6,327 nt of DNA from assembly GCA_022821935.1 (NCBI GenBank), contig JAJECR010000052.1, forward strand, positions 1 through 6,327. The letters run 5' to 3'. The position numbers and the translations under genes were made by a program. The notes under the pieces were generated by a model that saw only the letters and a list, made by a program, of their open reading frames with translations, was not told the origin of the DNA and made no database searches. The stretch comes from Candidatus Latescibacterota bacterium. Lineage in GTDB: Bacteria; JAAXHH01. Below are positions 3,893 through 6,327 of the stretch, piece by piece (position 1 is the stretch's first letter; each line of letters opens with the position of its first letter).

Positions 3893-6211
3893 TCAATCGG
3901 TGGCCAGGTCCGCGATCCGTTGCAGGGCCACCACCGCCAGCAATCTTTCCTCGGCGTGCAGGGTTCTGTTCCGGCCTTCTGATTCCAGGTCCGTCAGGAC
4001 CCTGTACGCCAGTTTCCCACCGTCCGATTCTTCCAATACAGATCCTCCGGCGGGCGCCGCGTCGTCGACAGCGCGGTCTGGCAGATCCGCACGCGTCGCG
4101 CGAATAACGGCCTGGGCGACCTCGACGAGCCCCTTCAGCATCTCTCCGGTCTGCTGCCGCTCAAAAGCGCTCAACGCACGGTCGACTATAGCCGTGTACT
4201 GATTCCTCAGATCTCTATCGACATCCGACCAGCCGCCTAACTGGCGTCGGACGGACCGGTAAATCCGCACCATCGCCCGGTCCCGTTCCATCCCATCGGC
4301 CTGGAGCAACCGGTACAGGAGGTCAGGGGCGCCAAGGAGATGACCCGCAGACATGACCAGGACGCCCCGCTCCAGGCTGGTCTCGCTGGTCCGGATGAGG
4401 TCCTGAAGCCGGGTCAGCATGCGGACATTTCCCATTTTGGCCAGCGCTTCTATGGCAGACTGGACAATCGCCGGGTCCCGCTCGTGCGCGAGCAGGGCTT
4501 CCAGCGCCGTTTCCGCGCGCCGGTCCCCGATACGGTCGAGAGCGATTATCGCACTGCGTCGTATCCCGGGCCTTTCGTCGTGCAGCAGGGTCACCAGGAT
4601 ATTGAGACTGAGCGACGACGGCACCGCGCCCAGGGCTTCCACGGCCTCTTCGGCGATGTCCGACGAAGGGTTCCCCACGCATTCGAGAAGCGGGTTTACA
4701 GCCTCTTCCGCGCCGATCCTGCTCAGGGACTGCACCGCCTCCCGGCGCACGTTACGGTCACTGTCATTCAGCAAGGCGATCAGTTCGTCCACAGCCAGGT
4801 GGCTTCCGGTTTCACCCAGTTCACGGGCGGCCCGGGCTCGGACCGATGGGTTGCTGGATTTGCCCATGCGCACAAGGTGCCAGAGCGTCGCGATGGGGTT
4901 TCCCCGGCGCACGCGGTTGATCACGTCGCGGGAAGAAACCTGCGAATCGGCGTCCACGCGGCCCAGCACGCCCATGTAGGAAATACGCAGCACCCCGTTG
5001 GCAAGGAAGAGATACTGCAGGCCCGCGATGGTGTAACCGAAGAAGGAGACGGAGGGAATGGTGTCGCAGAGGCCGGCGGCTAATCCACCCAGTAAGGCGC
5101 CACAGGCCGCGCAGGCCCTCGATACCGCGGAATAGCATCCCAGGAACGCGGAGCGATTGACCGCCGGCGCCGTTTTGACGATGAGGTTGAACCGTGCGGT
5201 GCCCCAGCCCGCGCTCATGCTGCCGCCCCAGACCTGAACCAGCGGCACCATGATCCAATAGTTTTCCAGGGTCACGAATCCCCATCCCAGCGGAAACACG
5301 GCCAGCCCCATGGCGGTAATCGACATGACCGGCTTGTAGCCGTACTTGTCGGCCAGGTATCCCCAGAAAGGATTCATGATGATCGTGGCAATGGTCTGCA
5401 TGGCCGAGAAGACCGCGATCTGGGCATAGGAAACCTCGAGTGTCCGCAGCATGTAGACGGTGAAGAAGGGCGCGGCGATCTGGGCGATGAGGAGCCGTCC
5501 CGAAACCAGGAACATCAGTCTGCGAAAAGGACCGTGCCGGAACGGGAGGCGGAGCAGCTGGTTTGACGGCAGGTCTTCACCCCGGTTTTTGGCTGGCTCG
5601 GGAATACGCGACCAGACCCAGACGCCCATGCCGGAAAAGACCACGGCCACGAGGAAAATGGTGGTGAATCCCTGCTGCGCGTCCCCCGCGGCGTATGTAC
5701 TCAGGAAGAAACCCGCGCAGACCGAGGTGATCAGGCCGGCGGACGCCGTCAGACTGCGCTGGCGGGCGACGAATCGGCCGCGGATCTCGTCGGGAACCAG
5801 ATCGGTCAGCCAGGACTGGCGTGCCGGGGACACCAGGGACATGGCGGCCTTCGAGAGGGCGATGCAGGCCATGAACGCCAGCAACAGGTACCCTTCAAAG
5901 AACAGGAAGGGGATGAAGGCGATCGGCAGCCAGAGCGATGAACTGACGCCGTTGGCCAGCAGGCAGAGCGTCTTGCGGCGGGGCAGGCGTTCGATCAACA
6001 GCGGCGTGAAGGCCTGAAGCAACTGGCCGATGGAAATGGACGCGGAGATCAGGCCGATCATGGCGCTTGACGCGCCGAGATGCAACGCGTATCCCGTGGT
6101 ATAAACGCCCGTGGTAATGGCCGAATAAACCGACTCGAGCATGCCGTTTACGTTCCACATGCGCATCCCGCGCGAGGTCTGCAGCCGAGTCAGTTTTATC
6201 TGTTGTTGCAC
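3893..6211 (-). CDS. MFS transporter fused to a C-terminal HEAT-repeat domain
   Basis: This is a 772-residue inner-membrane protein. Residues 1-415 are a major facilitator with about 12 hydrophobic segments (roughly 27-46, 50-70, 83-101, 106-125, 157-173, 182-200, 232-256, 264-284, 295-312, 318-336, 355-382, 389-410). It has an MFS loop motif GYLADKYGYKP (284-294) and a loop SPARQSWLTDLVPDEIRGRF (128-147) mirrored by NRSAFLGCYSAV (352-363). Residues 452-606 hold about five HEAT repeats of roughly 31 residues, each with a VRRxAxxxLxxIG-like helix: 452-482, 483-513, 514-544, 545-575 and 576-606. A mostly helical tail (607-772) follows. The fused part should be cytoplasmic and may bind a protein or regulate transport. 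Plain MFS carriers have about 400 residues. The start is GTG at 6211 with GGGAA 8 nt upstream; no other start lies between it and an in-frame TAA at 6242-6244, and the next ATG is residue 16. Substrate unknown. It converges on the RraA-like gene. Confidence 0.92.
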   Translation of the reverse strand: MQQQIKLTRLQTSRGMRMWNVNGMLESVYSAITTGVYTTGYALHLGASSAMIGLISASISIGQLLQAFTPLLIERLPRRKTLCLLANGVSSSLWLPIAFIPFLFFEGYLLLAFMACIALSKAAMSLVSPARQSWLTDLVPDEIRGRFVARQRSLTASAGLITSVCAGFFLSTYAAGDAQQGFTTIFLVAVVFSGMGVWVWSRIPEPAKNRGEDLPSNQLLRLPFRHGPFRRLMFLVSGRLLIAQIAAPFFTVYMLRTLEVSYAQIAVFSAMQTIATIIMNPFWGYLADKYGYKPVMSITAMGLAVFPLGWGFVTLENYWIMVPLVQVWGGSMSAGWGTARFNLIVKTAPAVNRSAFLGCYSAVSRACAACGALLGGLAAGLCDTIPSVSFFGYTIAGLQYLFLANGVLRISYMGVLGRVDADSQVSSRDVINRVRRGNPIATLWHLVRMGKSSNPSVRARAARELGETGSHLAVDELIALLNDSDRNVRREAVQSLSRIGAEEAVNPLLECVGNPSSDIAEEAVEALGAVPSSLSLNILVTLLHDERPGIRRSAIIALDRIGDRRAETALEALLAHERDPAIVQSAIEALAKMGNVRMLTRLQDLIRTSETSLERGVLVMSAGHLLGAPDLLYRLLQADGMERDRAMVRIYRSVRRQLGGWSDVDRDLRNQYTAIVDRALSAFERQQTGEMLKGLVEVAQAVIRATRADLPDRAVDDAAPAGGSVLEESDGGKLAYRVLTDLESEGRNRTLHAEERLLAVVALQRIADLATD

Positions 6212-6273
6212 GATCCTGTTTCCCGGAACGAAAGAATAGGCTTACCTGCCGCCCTTTTGCCTGCTGCCAAATG

Positions 6274-6303
6274 CGTATAACTCACGTCTATTACCTATCC
6301 CAA
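6274..6303 (-). promoter_or_regulatory. Candidate promoter for the MFS-HEAT gene
   Basis: On the minus strand TTGGGA (complement of 6298-6303, 4 of 6) and TATACG (complement of 6274-6279, 4 of 6) are 18 bp apart. Transcription would start near 6267, leaving a leader of about 55 nt before GTG 6211. Both boxes are imperfect. The remainder of 6212-6327 shows no coding sequence or clear hairpin, and the gene to the right is outside the window. Confidence 0.3.
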
Positions 6304-6327
6304 TTACCGTAGCGTCCGGTTTACGTC

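Noticed and set aside
4340..5083. 247-codon plus-strand open frame inside the transporter gene
   Set aside because: It is antisense to the HEAT-repeat region, whose repeat pattern is clear on the minus strand; the plus-strand translation has no domain pattern.
1..6327. tRNA or rRNA genes, CRISPR arrays, insertion-sequence ends, toxin-antitoxin or phage genes
   Set aside because: None was seen on either strand; almost all of the window is occupied by the five genes described.

Overview
The window is a compact, GC-rich (about 60% by eye) stretch of a bacterial chromosome. It holds five protein-coding genes, no RNA genes, no mobile elements and no CRISPR array. Codon use and GC look even across all five genes. 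The set (a UvrD/PcrA helicase, an arabinokinase-like GHMP kinase, a GalU-like nucleotidyltransferase, an RraA-like aldolase-fold protein and an MFS transporter with a HEAT-repeat tail) would suit an uncultured environmental Gram-negative lineage. Latescibacterota or Poribacteria-type genomes come to mind, but that is a low-confidence guess and nothing here fixes the taxonomy.

Layout. Positions 1-364 (minus) are the N-terminal 121 codons of a UvrD/PcrA-type helicase that runs off the left edge. Positions 365-641 form a divergent control region. It has a good sigma70-like promoter for the helicase, a weaker promoter for the rightward genes, and several inverted repeats. Rightward come a GHMP sugar kinase (642-2117), a GalU-family sugar-1-phosphate nucleotidyltransferase (2149-3069, probable TTG start with a perfect Shine-Dalgarno) and, after a 102-bp gap containing a GC hairpin, an RraA-like protein (3172-3888). 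Facing them, ending only 4 bp from the RraA-like stop codon, is a 772-codon minus-strand gene (6211-3893). It encodes a 12-TM MFS transporter fused to about five HEAT repeats and a helical tail. Its probable promoter lies at 6274-6303.

How the genes may work together. The most interesting part is the kinase/nucleotidyltransferase pair. The kinase is not an ordinary galactokinase. Where GalK has the GEHTDY sugar-binding motif it has GGIADY, and over its length it resembles, from memory, the kinase half of plant L-arabinokinase ARA1. With the adjacent GalU-like enzyme it makes a plausible two-step salvage route: free sugar to sugar-1-phosphate to NDP-sugar. This would parallel plant ARA1 plus UDP-sugar pyrophosphorylase, but with an unrelated second enzyme. 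L-arabinose is the leading substrate guess; galactose or a uronic acid is not excluded. The RraA-like protein keeps the D-x20-R-D motif of pyruvate-type class II aldolases. The transporter may serve an uptake or export step, but its substrate cannot be read from the sequence.
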